Positions 7,758-16,900 of a DNA stretch of 64,000 nucleotides are shown here, piece after piece. Origin of the DNA: Tundrisphaera sp051175315 (GTDB taxonomy: Bacteria > Planctomycetota > Planctomycetia > Isosphaerales > Isosphaeraceae); assembly GCF_051175315.1 (NCBI RefSeq), contig NZ_CP195100.1, positions 2,604,001-2,668,000 of the forward strand, read 5' to 3'. The notes beneath the pieces were generated by a model. The model saw nothing but the letters and a program-made list of their open reading frames with translations. It had not been told where the DNA came from and ran no database searches. Every line of letters begins with the position of its first letter. The first letter of the stretch is position 1. A program made the translations under genes and the position numbers.

Positions 7758-10700
7758 ATGAGCCGCCCGACAACCCTGCCCGTCCCCCGGGCCGTGGACC
7801 GCGCCCTGGCGCGGCTCGACCGCCGCTTGCGCCTCGCCGAGGTCCTGCGCGGGGCGGGTGTCGTCGCCGCGGCGGCGGCCGGGCTGCTCGCGGCGATGAT
7901 GGCCGGGGACTGGGCCGCGGACTGGCCGCTGGCGGCGCGGTGGGGGTTGGGCGTGGCCTGGTGGCTGGCCGTCGCGGCACTGGCCTGGCGGAAGGCCATC
8001 CGTCCCCTGTTCCGGAGGCGCGGGGCGTTCGGCCTGGCGGCGCTGGCGGAGCGGGCCGACCCCCGGCTGGGGGGGAGCCTGGCGGGGGCCGTGGACCTGC
8101 TCCGGCCGGCGCCGGGGCGGGATGCGCACGGATCGCCGGGGCTGATCGCGGCCCTGGCCGGGCAGGCGGCGGATCGGGCCGGGCGGTTCGACCCGCGCCG
8201 GGCGGTCGGCCTGGGCGGTGCGGGGCGTTGGCTCGCGGCGGGGGGGCTGGCCGTGGCGCTGGTCGCGGCCCTCTGCCTGGCCCGGCCCGACCCCTGGGGC
8301 GTGCTGGCGCGGCGGACGCTCGCCCCGTGGTCGGGCGGCGACCGCGTCCTGCTGCGGGTCGAGCCCGGGGATGCGGTCGTGCGGCGGGGCGTCGGCCCGA
8401 AGATCGTGGCCACGGCGCGGGCCCGGTTCGGACGGCCCCCGGGCGCGGACTCCGCCCGGGTCGAGTGGGCCGACGATCGGGGCGACCACGCGACGCGCAT
8501 GGCGCCCGAAGGGGCCGAAGGTCCGGACGGCCGGGGCTATGCGGCGACCTTGCCCGGGCTGGAGAAATCGGCCTCCTACCGGGTGGTGGTCGGGTCGACG
8601 CGGAGCCCCGCGTACCGGGTCGAGGTGGCCGAGCCGCCCCGCGTGGCGAGCCTGGAGGCCCGGGTCGAGCCCCCCGCCTACACCGGCCTGCCGGCCGCGA
8701 CCGCCGCCGACCCCCGGAGGATCGACGCCGTGGCCGGCAGCCGGGTCACGCTCCGGGTCGCGGCCGACCGCCCGGTGGCGTCGATCCGGGTCGCCTGGCC
8801 CGGCCCGGACCCCAATGCGCCCGAGGTCCATCGCTCGACGTTGGCCCGGGACGCCCGGGAGGCGAGCTTCGCACTGACGGCCGGGGCGGGCGGCCCGTTC
8901 GAGATCGCCCCGATCGGCGACCGTCGCGGGATGGACGGCGACCCCGACGGGGGCCGCCTGCGGGTCCGGCCCGACCTGCCGCCGACGCTCGCCGTGGACG
9001 GGCCCCCCGCGCAGGCCGAGGCGGGGCCCGCGGACGTGCTCCGGGTGCGGGTGGCCGCCCGCGACGACTTCGGGGTGGCCGGGGCGGAGTTGCACCACGA
9101 GGTCCGCCGCGACGGCGCGGTCTCGACGATCGGCCAATCGACGCTGCCCGTGTCCGGGCGCGACGCCCGGGGCGTGGGGATGCTGGCCCTGGGCCCGCTG
9201 GGGCTGCGGCCCGGCGACGCGGTGGCCTGGCGGGTCCGCGTGATCGACAACCGGCCGGGGGCGCTGGGCGGGCCGAACGAGGCGTGGTCGGCGTGGTCCG
9301 CCGTCCAGGTCGTCGCCCAGGCCGAGCCGATGCAGGCGAAGGGGGACCGGCTCCGCAAGGAGGCGATCGCCGACCGGCTCGAAGGGATCAAGCAGGCCGC
9401 CCAGGCGATCCGCCGCGAGGTCGAGCCGATCCGCCAGGCCGCCGAGCAGGCCCGGGGCAACCCCGCCGCCTGGGACGCCGCCGACCAGGCCGACCTGGTG
9501 GCCCGAGAGCAGGAGGCCGCGAAGCTCGGGGACCGGATCCGCGACCTTGCTCTCGACCTGGAGGACGACCCCGACTTCGCCCCTCTGGCCGGCCCCGCCC
9601 GCCAGCTCGCCGAGGTCGAGGCCGAGGCCGCCCGGGCCCAGCTGGCCGACGCCGGGCAGGCCCCCGGCCCCGCCGCCCGGGCCGACAAGCTCCGCGCCGC
9701 GCCCGCCCGGCTCGACGCCGCCCGCGACAAGGTGGACGGCCTCCGGCGCCGGCTCGACGCCCTGGCGAAGCTGGCCGACGACCGCCGCAAGCTCGGCGAC
9801 CTCGCCGCCCGCGAGGACGGGCTGGCCGCCCGCGCCGCCGAGCCCGGGTCCGATGCCGCCCGGCTCCGCGAGGATCAGGAGCAGGTCCGGCGCCAACTCG
9901 ACGACCTCCTGACCAGGGCCCCCGCGCTCCGGGCGGGGCTGCTCCAGGCCCAGGCCGGCGAGGCCGCCCAACTGGCCGAACAGGCCCGCCAGCTCGCCGA
10001 CCGCCAGCGCGCCGAGGCCCGCCGGGGCGCGGAGGCCGACCCCGCCGACGCCCGGCTCGTCGCGTTGGCCGAGGCCCAACGGGCCATCGAGGAGGACGCC
10101 CGCCGCCTGGCCGCCGAGGTCGACGAGCCGCTCGCCGAGAACGCCCGCCCCCGGCTCGACGCCGAGGCGGTCCGCCGACCCGCCGAGCCGCTCGCCCGGG
10201 GCGACGTGGACGGGGGCCGGAAGGCGATCGACGAGGCCGAGTCCGCCCTCCGCCGCCTGGCCCGCGACCTCGGCGACCTCCCCGCCGACCCCCGCGCCCT
10301 GGCCCGCCGGCTCGCCCGCCGCCAGGAGGCCGTGGCCAACGAGGTGGCCGCCGCCACCGCCGAGGCCCGCCGGAAGCCCGGCGACCCCGACCCCGCCGCC
10401 CGCGCCGAGCTGGCGGCCCGGCTCGCCCCGCTGGCCGAGCGGCAGGAGGCCATCGCCCGCCTGGCCGCCGCGATCCCCGCCGACGGCCCCAAGGCCGACG
10501 CCGCCCGCGAGGCCCGCGACGCCGCCGCGAAGGCCGTGGCCAACCTCCGCGACCCCCGCCCGCGCGAGGCCGAGTTGGTCCAGTCGGCCGCGAAGCGGGC
10601 CCTGCAACGCCTGGCCGACATCCTGGACGACCCCAACCGCCGCCGGGATGAGTCGCGCCAGCGGGTCGAGGAGGCCCGGCGCCGCCAGGAGGACATCGCC

Positions 10701-12671
10701 CGCGACCTGGAACGCCAGTTGGCCGACTCCGCCCCCCGGGCCGACCGCCCCGCCGATCGCGCCGCGAGGGAGCTCGCCGACCGCCTCGAACCGCTCGCCC
10801 GCCGCCAGGAGGAGGCCGCGAAGCTCCTGGCCGCGCTCGATGTCGAGCCCGCCGCCCGCCCCCGCCGCGACCTGGCCGCCGCCCGCGCCCGAGATCTATC
10901 CGAGGCGATCCGCCGGGCCCGCGAGGTCGCCCCGGCGAAGCCGAGCCCGCCCGAGCCCCGGCCCCCGGCCGCCTGGCACGTCGTCGGCCCCTATCCGAAA
11001 TCGGCCGTCCCGCCGATCCCGGTCGGCGTCAACTGGCCGGTCGGCCTGGACGTGCCGGTGCCCGGCCCGGACGGCCAGACGCTGCCCTGGAAGCCCGCCC
11101 CGATGGCCGGCGACGACGGCCGGGTCGACCTCGCCCGGATCTTCGGATACCACGATGATCGGTCGGCGTTCGCCCTGGCCACGATCAGCAGCCCGACGAA
11201 GCGGCGGGCGACCCTGGCGATCGGGTCCGACGACACCGTGGTCGTCTGGCTCAACGGCGTCCGGGTCTTCGAGCGGTACGACACCCGGCCCTACGCGGCG
11301 GGGCAGGACCGGGTCGAGGTCGAGTTCGTCGAGGGGGCCAACCGCCTCCTGGTCCGGGTCGGCAACGTGTCGGGCGAGTGGCAGTTCTCGGTCAATGCGA
11401 CCCCGCCCCCGCCCGACGGCTTCGACCCCGCCCGCGCCCTGGCCGCGCGATCGGCGTTGGGCCGGGCCGGCGTCGATGCGTCGGCCGCCGCCGATCGGCT
11501 GGTCCAGGAGGCCCGGGGGCAGCAGGCCGCCGACGAGCTGGCCCGGGAACTGGCCGCCGAGCAACGGGCCCTGGCCGATCGGCCCGAGCCCGCATCGACC
11601 GCCCCCGACCGGGCGCGGATCGCCGCCGCCCTGCGGAACCTGCCCGCCCCCGACGCCCCCGCCGAGAAGGCCGAGGCCCTCCGCCGGGCCGAGGCCCTGG
11701 CCCGCGACCCCGCCCCGACCGCCGACGCGATCCGGTCGGCGGCCGACGCCACCGGGGCTTTGGCGCTTCGGCTGTCGGGCCCGGCCGCGGCGGAACCGAA
11801 GCCCGCCCCGCCCGACGATCCCGACCTCCCCCTCCGGCCCGACCACCGGGCCCGGGCCGAGGAGCTGGCGCGGCGGCAGCGGCACGTCCTCGAGGGGCTC
11901 CAGGCCCTGGGGGCGGAGCGGGCCGGGCCGCAGGAAGCGATCCGCGAGGACACGCTGGCGCTGGGCCGGTCGTTGAAGGATCTCCAGGACCGGGCCCGCG
12001 AGGCCCGCGCCCAGAGCGAGCACCACGCCCGGGCCGCCGCCGAACTCGCCGCCGACCAGGCCCCCCGGGCCATGACCCAGGCCGCCGAGCAGATGGCCCA
12101 GGGCCGCGCCGACGCCGCCCGCGACGCCCGCCGCCAGGCCGCCGACCTCGCCGAACGGGCCGCCCGCCACTCAGAGGATCTGGCCGCCGGCCTCCGCGCC
12201 GAGGCCGCCTCGGCCGCCCGCCCCAACCCGGGCGACCCCGGCCCGCCGCCCCCTTCCGGCCTGGCCGAGGCCACCGCCGCCCTCCGCGAGGCCGCCGCCG
12301 GGCTCGACCCAGCCCAGCCCGGCCCCCCGGCCGCCCCCGCCATGCGCCGGGCCGCCGACGCGATGCGGACCGCCTCCCAGCCCCCGGGCCCGTCGCCCGG
12401 CCCCACCGGCACCGGCCCCGGCATGGCCGCCGGCCCGTCCGGCGACACCAACCCCCAATCCGGCCCGGCCGGCTCCGCCGCCCCCGACACGTCGATGCTC
12501 CCCGACCTCGCCCGGGGCCAGCCCGGCCGCGCCTGGGGCGAACTCCCGCCCCACCTCCGCGCCGAGATCCTCCAGCAGGCCCAGGGCCGCCCCCGGCCCG
12601 AGTACGCCCGGATCATCGAACTCTACTTCCGCGAGATCGCCGCCGAATCCCCCCGCGATAAGCCGCGATGA
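7758..12671 (+). CDS. DUF4175-like giant membrane and coiled-coil protein
   Basis: This 1637-residue protein has three hydrophobic segments near the N-terminus (residues about 29-50, 57-78 and 154-175), a beta-rich extracellular-type region, then a very long Ala/Arg/Glu/Asp-rich helical region with repeated blocks such as LARRQE. Between about residues 1070 and 1215 a different domain intrudes: WHVVGPYPKS, then SDDTVVVWLNGVRVFE and NRLLVRVGNVSGEWQFSV. It resembles the jelly-roll modules found in planctomycete secreted enzymes. The C-terminus is Pro/Gly-rich and ends with LPPHLRAEILQQAQGRPRPEYARIIELYF-type sequence (split over residues 1595-1625). The N-terminus resembles DUF4175 proteins, usually near BatA/DUF58/MoxR genes, which are absent here. 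Likely a cell-envelope scaffold. Confidence 0.8.
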   Translation: MSRPTTLPVPRAVDRALARLDRRLRLAEVLRGAGVVAAAAAGLLAAMMAGDWAADWPLAARWGLGVAWWLAVAALAWRKAIRPLFRRRGAFGLAALAERADPRLGGSLAGAVDLLRPAPGRDAHGSPGLIAALAGQAADRAGRFDPRRAVGLGGAGRWLAAGGLAVALVAALCLARPDPWGVLARRTLAPWSGGDRVLLRVEPGDAVVRRGVGPKIVATARARFGRPPGADSARVEWADDRGDHATRMAPEGAEGPDGRGYAATLPGLEKSASYRVVVGSTRSPAYRVEVAEPPRVASLEARVEPPAYTGLPAATAADPRRIDAVAGSRVTLRVAADRPVASIRVAWPGPDPNAPEVHRSTLARDAREASFALTAGAGGPFEIAPIGDRRGMDGDPDGGRLRVRPDLPPTLAVDGPPAQAEAGPADVLRVRVAARDDFGVAGAELHHEVRRDGAVSTIGQSTLPVSGRDARGVGMLALGPLGLRPGDAVAWRVRVIDNRPGALGGPNEAWSAWSAVQVVAQAEPMQAKGDRLRKEAIADRLEGIKQAAQAIRREVEPIRQAAEQARGNPAAWDAADQADLVAREQEAAKLGDRIRDLALDLEDDPDFAPLAGPARQLAEVEAEAARAQLADAGQAPGPAARADKLRAAPARLDAARDKVDGLRRRLDALAKLADDRRKLGDLAAREDGLAARAAEPGSDAARLREDQEQVRRQLDDLLTRAPALRAGLLQAQAGEAAQLAEQARQLADRQRAEARRGAEADPADARLVALAEAQRAIEEDARRLAAEVDEPLAENARPRLDAEAVRRPAEPLARGDVDGGRKAIDEAESALRRLARDLGDLPADPRALARRLARRQEAVANEVAAATAEARRKPGDPDPAARAELAARLAPLAERQEAIARLAAAIPADGPKADAAREARDAAAKAVANLRDPRPREAELVQSAAKRALQRLADILDDPNRRRDESRQRVEEARRRQEDIARDLERQLADSAPRADRPADRAARELADRLEPLARRQEEAAKLLAALDVEPAARPRRDLAAARARDLSEAIRRAREVAPAKPSPPEPRPPAAWHVVGPYPKSAVPPIPVGVNWPVGLDVPVPGPDGQTLPWKPAPMAGDDGRVDLARIFGYHDDRSAFALATISSPTKRRATLAIGSDDTVVVWLNGVRVFERYDTRPYAAGQDRVEVEFVEGANRLLVRVGNVSGEWQFSVNATPPPPDGFDPARALAARSALGRAGVDASAAADRLVQEARGQQAADELARELAAEQRALADRPEPASTAPDRARIAAALRNLPAPDAPAEKAEALRRAEALARDPAPTADAIRSAADATGALALRLSGPAAAEPKPAPPDDPDLPLRPDHRARAEELARRQRHVLEGLQALGAERAGPQEAIREDTLALGRSLKDLQDRAREARAQSEHHARAAAELAADQAPRAMTQAAEQMAQGRADAARDARRQAADLAERAARHSEDLAAGLRAEAASAARPNPGDPGPPPPSGLAEATAALREAAAGLDPAQPGPPAAPAMRRAADAMRTASQPPGPSPGPTGTGPGMAAGPSGDTNPQSGPAGSAAPDTSMLPDLARGQPGRAWGELPPHLRAEILQQAQGRPRPEYARIIELYFREIAAESPRDKPR

Positions 12672-12777
12672 GGATCGGCGTGCTTTCGGCCGATGGCTAG
12701 TTCCCATCGATGCGTCGGGCTATGCTGATGATGTCCCCATGCTTCCCGTCCGGAGCCAAGAAACAGGGTTGTCGCCC

Positions 12778-13536
12778 ATGTTCGCCCATCACCATCATTC
12801 GGGGTTCGCCCCGTCGAAACCGATGGCAAAGCGAGGTTTCACGCTCATCGAACTGATGGTGGTCGTGGCCGTCGTCGCGCTCGTGTGTGCGGCCCTGATG
12901 CCGGCCGTCTGTTCGGCACACAGAAAATCCGCCCGCATCCAGTGCATCAATTATTGCAAGTTGATCGGCCTGGCCCTCCACAATTATCAGCAAGCCTATG
13001 ATTCTCTTCCGCCCGCCTACACGGTCGATGCGAACGGCCGCCCGCTGCACAGCTGGAGGACGCTGATCCTGCCCTACTTGGAGCAGGAGAAGCTTTATCA
13101 ATCCATCGACCTCGCGAAGCCGTGGGACGACCCGGCGAACGCCGCCGCGCTGGCGACGGCCGTCCCCGCCTATCACTGCCCGAGCGCGCCCGGGCCGAGT
13201 ACCCTGTGCAGCTATCTCGGGGTCGCCACCCCCGGTGGCTGCTTCCCGCCCGGAGAGCCTCGGAAGCTGGAGGAGATCACCGACGGCCCGTCATCGACCC
13301 TCATGGTCATCGAGGCCGGTTCCGAGTACGCCGCCCCCTGGATGGCCCCGGTCGATGCGGACGAACGCCTGATCCTGGGCCTCGGCCCGACCGCAAAGCT
13401 TAACCATGCGGGTGGCGTGAATGCCGGCATGGCCGATGGCAGCGTGCGGTTCCTGAAGGATTCCGTCCCGGCCGAGGTCCGGAGCGCGATGATCTCGGTG
13501 GCCGGCGGCGAGAAGCGATCGAACGACCCGTATTGA
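12778..13536 (+). CDS. DUF1559 pseudopilin-like protein, copy 1
   Basis: This 252-residue type IV pilin-like protein has a prepilin peptidase site, KRG|FTLIELMVVV, with the Glu at mature position 5 and a hydrophobic helix after it. It ends in the planctomycete H-X9-DG signature (HAGGVNAGMADG, then SVRFL). The body carries LHSWRTLILPYLEQE and YHCPS, typical of DUF1559 (SBP_bac_10-like). The ATG at 12778 is chosen because all three tandem copies share a CCCATG context about 25 codons before the prepilin site. These proteins are numerous in Planctomycetes and are processed and exported by a type II secretion/pilus-like machinery; the individual role is unknown. About 100 residues shorter than many family members. 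Confidence 0.88.
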   Translation: MFAHHHHSGFAPSKPMAKRGFTLIELMVVVAVVALVCAALMPAVCSAHRKSARIQCINYCKLIGLALHNYQQAYDSLPPAYTVDANGRPLHSWRTLILPYLEQEKLYQSIDLAKPWDDPANAAALATAVPAYHCPSAPGPSTLCSYLGVATPGGCFPPGEPRKLEEITDGPSSTLMVIEAGSEYAAPWMAPVDADERLILGLGPTAKLNHAGGVNAGMADGSVRFLKDSVPAEVRSAMISVAGGEKRSNDPY

Positions 13537-13637
13537 AGCGTCGGACCCTGGCCACCTTGTTCACCCCCCCTCACCGAGCCACCCCGATGAAGATGCCCTC
13601 TCGACCGGACCGGCACCGCGATTCGAGGGTGCGGCCC

Positions 13638-14402
13638 ATGCGCACCGGGTTCGATCACACCGGGCCGACGATGGGTCCGTCGCGGCCGGGGGCCAGGCGT
13701 GGCCTCACGCTGGTCGAATTGCTGGTGATCGTGGCCATCCTCGCCCTCCTGATCGCCTTCCTGCTGCCGTCCGTCCGGACCGCGGGGGAGGCGGCCCGCC
13801 GCAGCCAGTGCGTCAATCATCTCAAGCAGATCGGGGTGGGGGTTTTCAATTATGAATACGCCTTCCACTGCTTGCCGCCGGCCTCGACGGCGGATGAGGA
13901 GGGCAGGCCATTGCACGGTTGGCGGACGCTGACCCTGGCCTACGTGGAACAGGATACGGTCTATCAGACCATCAATCTGGCGAGATCCTGGGACGACGCG
14001 ACGAACACGACCGCGTCGGGGATCGCCGTCCCCATCTACCACTGCCCGAGTTCGCCGGCCCCGGCCGCGACGACGACCTATCTCGGGATCGCCACCCCCG
14101 ATGGCTGCTTCCCGCCCGGCCGGCTTCGCACGATGGAGGAGATCACCGATGGGACGGGATCGACCCTCATGGTCATCGAGGCCGGCGAGGAGCACGCGGC
14201 CCCCTGGCCGGCCCCGGTCGACGCGGGGGAGCGGCTGATCCTGGGCCTCGGGTCGGACGCGAAGCTCCGCCACCCGGGCGGTTCGAACGCCTTATTCGCC
14301 GACGGCAGCGTGCGGTTCCTCAAGGCCACCGTCCCGACCGAGGTCCGACGGGCCTGGATCTCGGTGGCCGGCGGCGAGAAGATTCCCGACGATCAATATT
14401 GA
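13638..14402 (+). CDS. DUF1559 pseudopilin-like protein, copy 2
   Basis: This 254-residue tandem paralogue has the site RRG|LTLVELLVIVAILAL, the WRTLTLAYVEQDTVY block and the terminal H-X9-DG (HPGGSNALFADG, then SVRFL). The start is set by analogy at the ATG at 13638 (GGCCCATG context); an earlier in-frame ATG at 13587 would add 17 residues and cannot be excluded. It lies 101 bp after copy 1 and 55 bp before copy 3, so the three are probably one transcript. The mature Glu at +5 is retained. Confidence 0.87.
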   Translation: MRTGFDHTGPTMGPSRPGARRGLTLVELLVIVAILALLIAFLLPSVRTAGEAARRSQCVNHLKQIGVGVFNYEYAFHCLPPASTADEEGRPLHGWRTLTLAYVEQDTVYQTINLARSWDDATNTTASGIAVPIYHCPSSPAPAATTTYLGIATPDGCFPPGRLRTMEEITDGTGSTLMVIEAGEEHAAPWPAPVDAGERLILGLGSDAKLRHPGGSNALFADGSVRFLKATVPTEVRRAWISVAGGEKIPDDQY

Positions 14403-14457
14403 TGCGTTCGCGTCGCGACCTTTGGCGTCCCAGCACCTCGACCCAGGACCATCGCCC

Positions 14458-15222
14458 ATGATTGCCCGATTCGATCCTCTTGGCCCCGACGCCGGCCCGT
14501 CGCGATCGCCGGCGCGGCGGGGTGTGACGCTGGTCGAGTGCCTGGTCATCGCGGGGATCGTCGCCCTGTTGATCGGGCTCCTGCTGCCGGCCCGACGTAC
14601 GGCGTCTCGTGCCGCACGCCGGATGCAGTGCGCCAGCAACATGCACAACATCGGTCTGGGATTGTTCGGCTACGAGCAGTCCCACCATGCCCTGCCCATC
14701 GGCCGTACGGAAGACGCCGACGGCCGGCCGTTGCACGATTGGCGGACGCTGATCCTGCCGTATATGGACCATGAAGCGCTCTACAACAGCCTCAACCTGT
14801 CGAAGTCGTGGGATGATCCGGCGAACGCCGAAGCGATGGCCACCGAGATCGGCGTCTTCCACTGCCCGGAACTGCCCAACCCGAAGAACATGACGACCTA
14901 CCTGGGGATCGCCACCCCCGATGGGTGCTTCCCGCCCGGCCGACCGTTGAAGTCGGAGGAGTTCACCGATGGCCGATCGACGACGCTCATGGTCATCGAG
15001 GGCGGCGCGGAGCATGCGGCCCCCTGGATGGCCCCGGTCGATGCCGACGAGCGCCTGATCCTGGGCCTTGGCCCGTCCACGAAATCCAACCATCGGGGGG
15101 GCATGAACGCCCTCTTCGCCGATGGTGCCGACCGGTTCCTCAGCGACCAGATCGCACCCGAAATCCGTCGCATCATGATCACGGTATCCGGCCACGATCA
15201 GATACCGCAGGACCTGTACTGA
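14458..15222 (+). CDS. DUF1559 pseudopilin-like protein, copy 3
   Basis: This 254-residue third copy has RRG|VTLVECLVIAGIVALL, the WRTLILPYMDHEALY block, YLGIATPDGCFPPG shared almost exactly with copy 2, and HRGGMNALFADG at the C-terminus, where SVRFL has become ADRFL. The ATG at 14458 sits in the same CGCCCATG context as copy 1. The last 44 bp overlap tail-to-tail with the DUF2306 gene on the other strand. All three copies remain intact reading frames, so selection on each appears to persist. Confidence 0.87.
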   Translation: MIARFDPLGPDAGPSRSPARRGVTLVECLVIAGIVALLIGLLLPARRTASRAARRMQCASNMHNIGLGLFGYEQSHHALPIGRTEDADGRPLHDWRTLILPYMDHEALYNSLNLSKSWDDPANAEAMATEIGVFHCPELPNPKNMTTYLGIATPDGCFPPGRPLKSEEFTDGRSTTLMVIEGGAEHAAPWMAPVDADERLILGLGPSTKSNHRGGMNALFADGADRFLSDQIAPEIRRIMITVSGHDQIPQDLY

Positions 15223-15871
15223 TGCGGTCGCGCATCGGGCCTCGCCCCGCCCGCTCCCTCCACTCGAAGATCGCGAGCGGGCCGAGCCAGCAGGCCCAGG
15301 TGGCCAGGGGGTCGAACCAGGGGGCGGACCAGCCCGCGACCGTGGCCAGCCCGCCCATCATCCGCAGGACGACGGCCGAGGCCAGCAGGAGATAGCACCG
15401 CCACATCCAGCGGCGATGATCGGCGAACCGGCGGCGGATCGCCGCCCGGGTGCCCGCGACGGCACAGGTCGCCGTGGCGATCGCCAGCGCCGCCAGGCCG
15501 ACCGCCGCGACCGGCCCCGCCGCGGCATACGGGGCCATCATCAGACCGCTGGGGGCGACGAAGAGGACGACGATGGCGACCTGCACCCGGCCGAGCCATC
15601 GATGCCACCTCGGGGATCGGGCCCGGAACCGGTCGCCGACCAGGAACAGGCCCAGGACCAGCGTGATCGGGCCGGCCAGGATGTGCGTGAGGAAGGCCCA
15701 GCGGTAGGGGCCGAAGAAGTAGCCTTCGCGGCCGTGGAGGAAGTCGGACGAGAAGTCGGGCGGGATGTAGCGGCCGTATTGCGAGACGACGGCGGCCGTC
15801 ACCTTGAGCACCAGTGCCCCCGCGACGAGCGTCAGGATGCGGCCCGGCGATGGTCGAGCGGCTGGGGGCAT
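15179..15871 (-). CDS. DUF2306 family membrane protein
   Basis: This 230-residue integral membrane protein has about six or seven hydrophobic segments. It begins RILTLVAGALVLKV, has a FLTHILAGPITLVLGLFLV segment with the conserved His (about residue 62), then WHRWLGRVQ and HRRWMWRCYLLLAS, all typical of DUF2306. His and Arg between helices suggest a haem or quinone-linked role, but no function is established. The start is the ATG at 15871. The 3' end overlaps the third pseudopilin gene by 44 bp on the opposite strand. Confidence 0.8.
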   Translation of the reverse strand: MPPAARPSPGRILTLVAGALVLKVTAAVVSQYGRYIPPDFSSDFLHGREGYFFGPYRWAFLTHILAGPITLVLGLFLVGDRFRARSPRWHRWLGRVQVAIVVLFVAPSGLMMAPYAAAGPVAAVGLAALAIATATCAVAGTRAAIRRRFADHRRWMWRCYLLLASAVVLRMMGGLATVAGWSAPWFDPLATWACWLGPLAIFEWRERAGRGPMRDRISTGPAVSDRGRIP

Positions 15872-16007
15872 GATGCGATCGGCATGGGGGCCGTTGTCGA
15901 TGAAGAGCGGAAACCGTCAAAGGTTCGGTTGGGAAATCGGACGGATCTGGACATTCTGATCGAGATCGCTTCCATTCGCAACGTGCGCCGCTCGCGGAAA
16001 GGAGATT

Positions 16008-16235
16008 CGGGTGTGCCCTTTGATTTAGGCATGTGGCTCGGCGGTCCTTGGTGGCTGTGGTTGGCTTGCCAACCACGGCGCCGGCGCCTCGATCGCGGTG
16101 TGCTGACCATCGCGGCACCGGGCCGAGGATCCTCGACGCCGGCCATCGATCGCCGGGCGGGCTCGTCGGCGCCGTGGTTGGCAAGCCAACCACAGCCACC
16201 CGGAAATCCGAACGCCAAAAGCAAAAGGCACACCC
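16008..16235. repeat. 228-bp palindromic element with hairpin-bearing arms
   Basis: A perfect 34-bp inverted repeat (16050-16083 against 16167-16200) encloses 83 bp. Each arm contains a hairpin of its own: GTGGTTGGCTTGCCAACCAC at 16057-16076 and its complement at 16174-16193, 9-bp stems around a TT or AA centre. Outside these, 16008-16030 and 16214-16235 are again inverted copies beginning GGGTGTGCC, differing by one indel and two substitutions. The layout is that of a MITE-like or REP-pair element. No transposase is encoded inside. It lies in the 423-bp gap between the DUF2306 gene and a small membrane-anchored protein gene. Confidence 0.75.
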
Positions 16236-16294
16236 GGAGATTACATCCCCTACCTCGCGATGCACGCCCCGTGTCCCGGCCTTCGAGCGTGAGC

Positions 16295-16873
16295 ATGAAT
16301 CGAATCGGCCCGATGGTCCGACGTTTGGTATCTCGCCGGCAATGGCGATGGGGATTGGCCTATCTTCTGGTCGTCGTCGGCATCGTGCCCCTCATGCTGG
16401 GGCCGATCGATCCGCCGATCCCCACCACTCCTCCCGACGAAATCCACCGCGTTCGCCACCCTCGCGGTTATTCGATGATCGTGCCGCCGAAGTGGGGCGT
16501 TCGCCTCAGCGACCCCAACGACTTGCCCGAGCAGGAGGATCTGTGGACGGGGATCTGCGCGACCCCACGGTACGGTCATGTTCCGAGCCGCAGATTTCGG
16601 GGGTTCGTTGTCCATGAGTTCAGGATCAAGGAAGAGGATCCGTCCCCGGGATTTCATCCCGTCGAATTTCAGGGGTTACCCGCGAGCGAGAAGGAAGGGA
16701 TCGAGGAGACGAGCAGGGAGCTGGATCCGTCCTTCGTCTACCGACTGATCTTCGAGCGTGGCGGACGCCGGTATCTGATCCGGTACGACCATCCGGGCCA
16801 GATCGAGACGCTGCCGGAGATGGTCCGGCGCTATCTGCTGACCTTCCGGGTCGAGGGGGCGGAGCCCGGATGA
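16295..16873 (+). CDS. Membrane-anchored hypothetical protein
   Basis: This 192-residue protein starts at the ATG at 16295. A basic N-terminus (VRRLVSRRQWRW) precedes one hydrophobic segment at about residues 21-38 (LAYLLVVVGIVPLMLG), after which a soluble region of about 150 residues contains HPRGYSMIVPPKWGVR. That last phrase resembles the opening of PsbP/DUF1795-like lipoprotein domains, where a strand is followed by a W; this comparison is weak. No family was assigned. It stands alone, after the palindromic element and convergent with the multihaem cytochrome gene. Confidence 0.65.
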   Translation: MNRIGPMVRRLVSRRQWRWGLAYLLVVVGIVPLMLGPIDPPIPTTPPDEIHRVRHPRGYSMIVPPKWGVRLSDPNDLPEQEDLWTGICATPRYGHVPSRRFRGFVVHEFRIKEEDPSPGFHPVEFQGLPASEKEGIEETSRELDPSFVYRLIFERGGRRYLIRYDHPGQIETLPEMVRRYLLTFRVEGAEPG

Positions 16874-16900
16874 GCCCGGCCCGCCTCGACCCGGACGGGG

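Noticed and set aside
5922..10651. Very long open frames on both strands across the DUF4175-like gene
   Set aside because: In very GC-rich sequence stop codons are rare in antisense frames. The translated products are low-complexity Arg/Pro/Gly runs without family motifs, and the plus-strand gene at 7758 explains the region.
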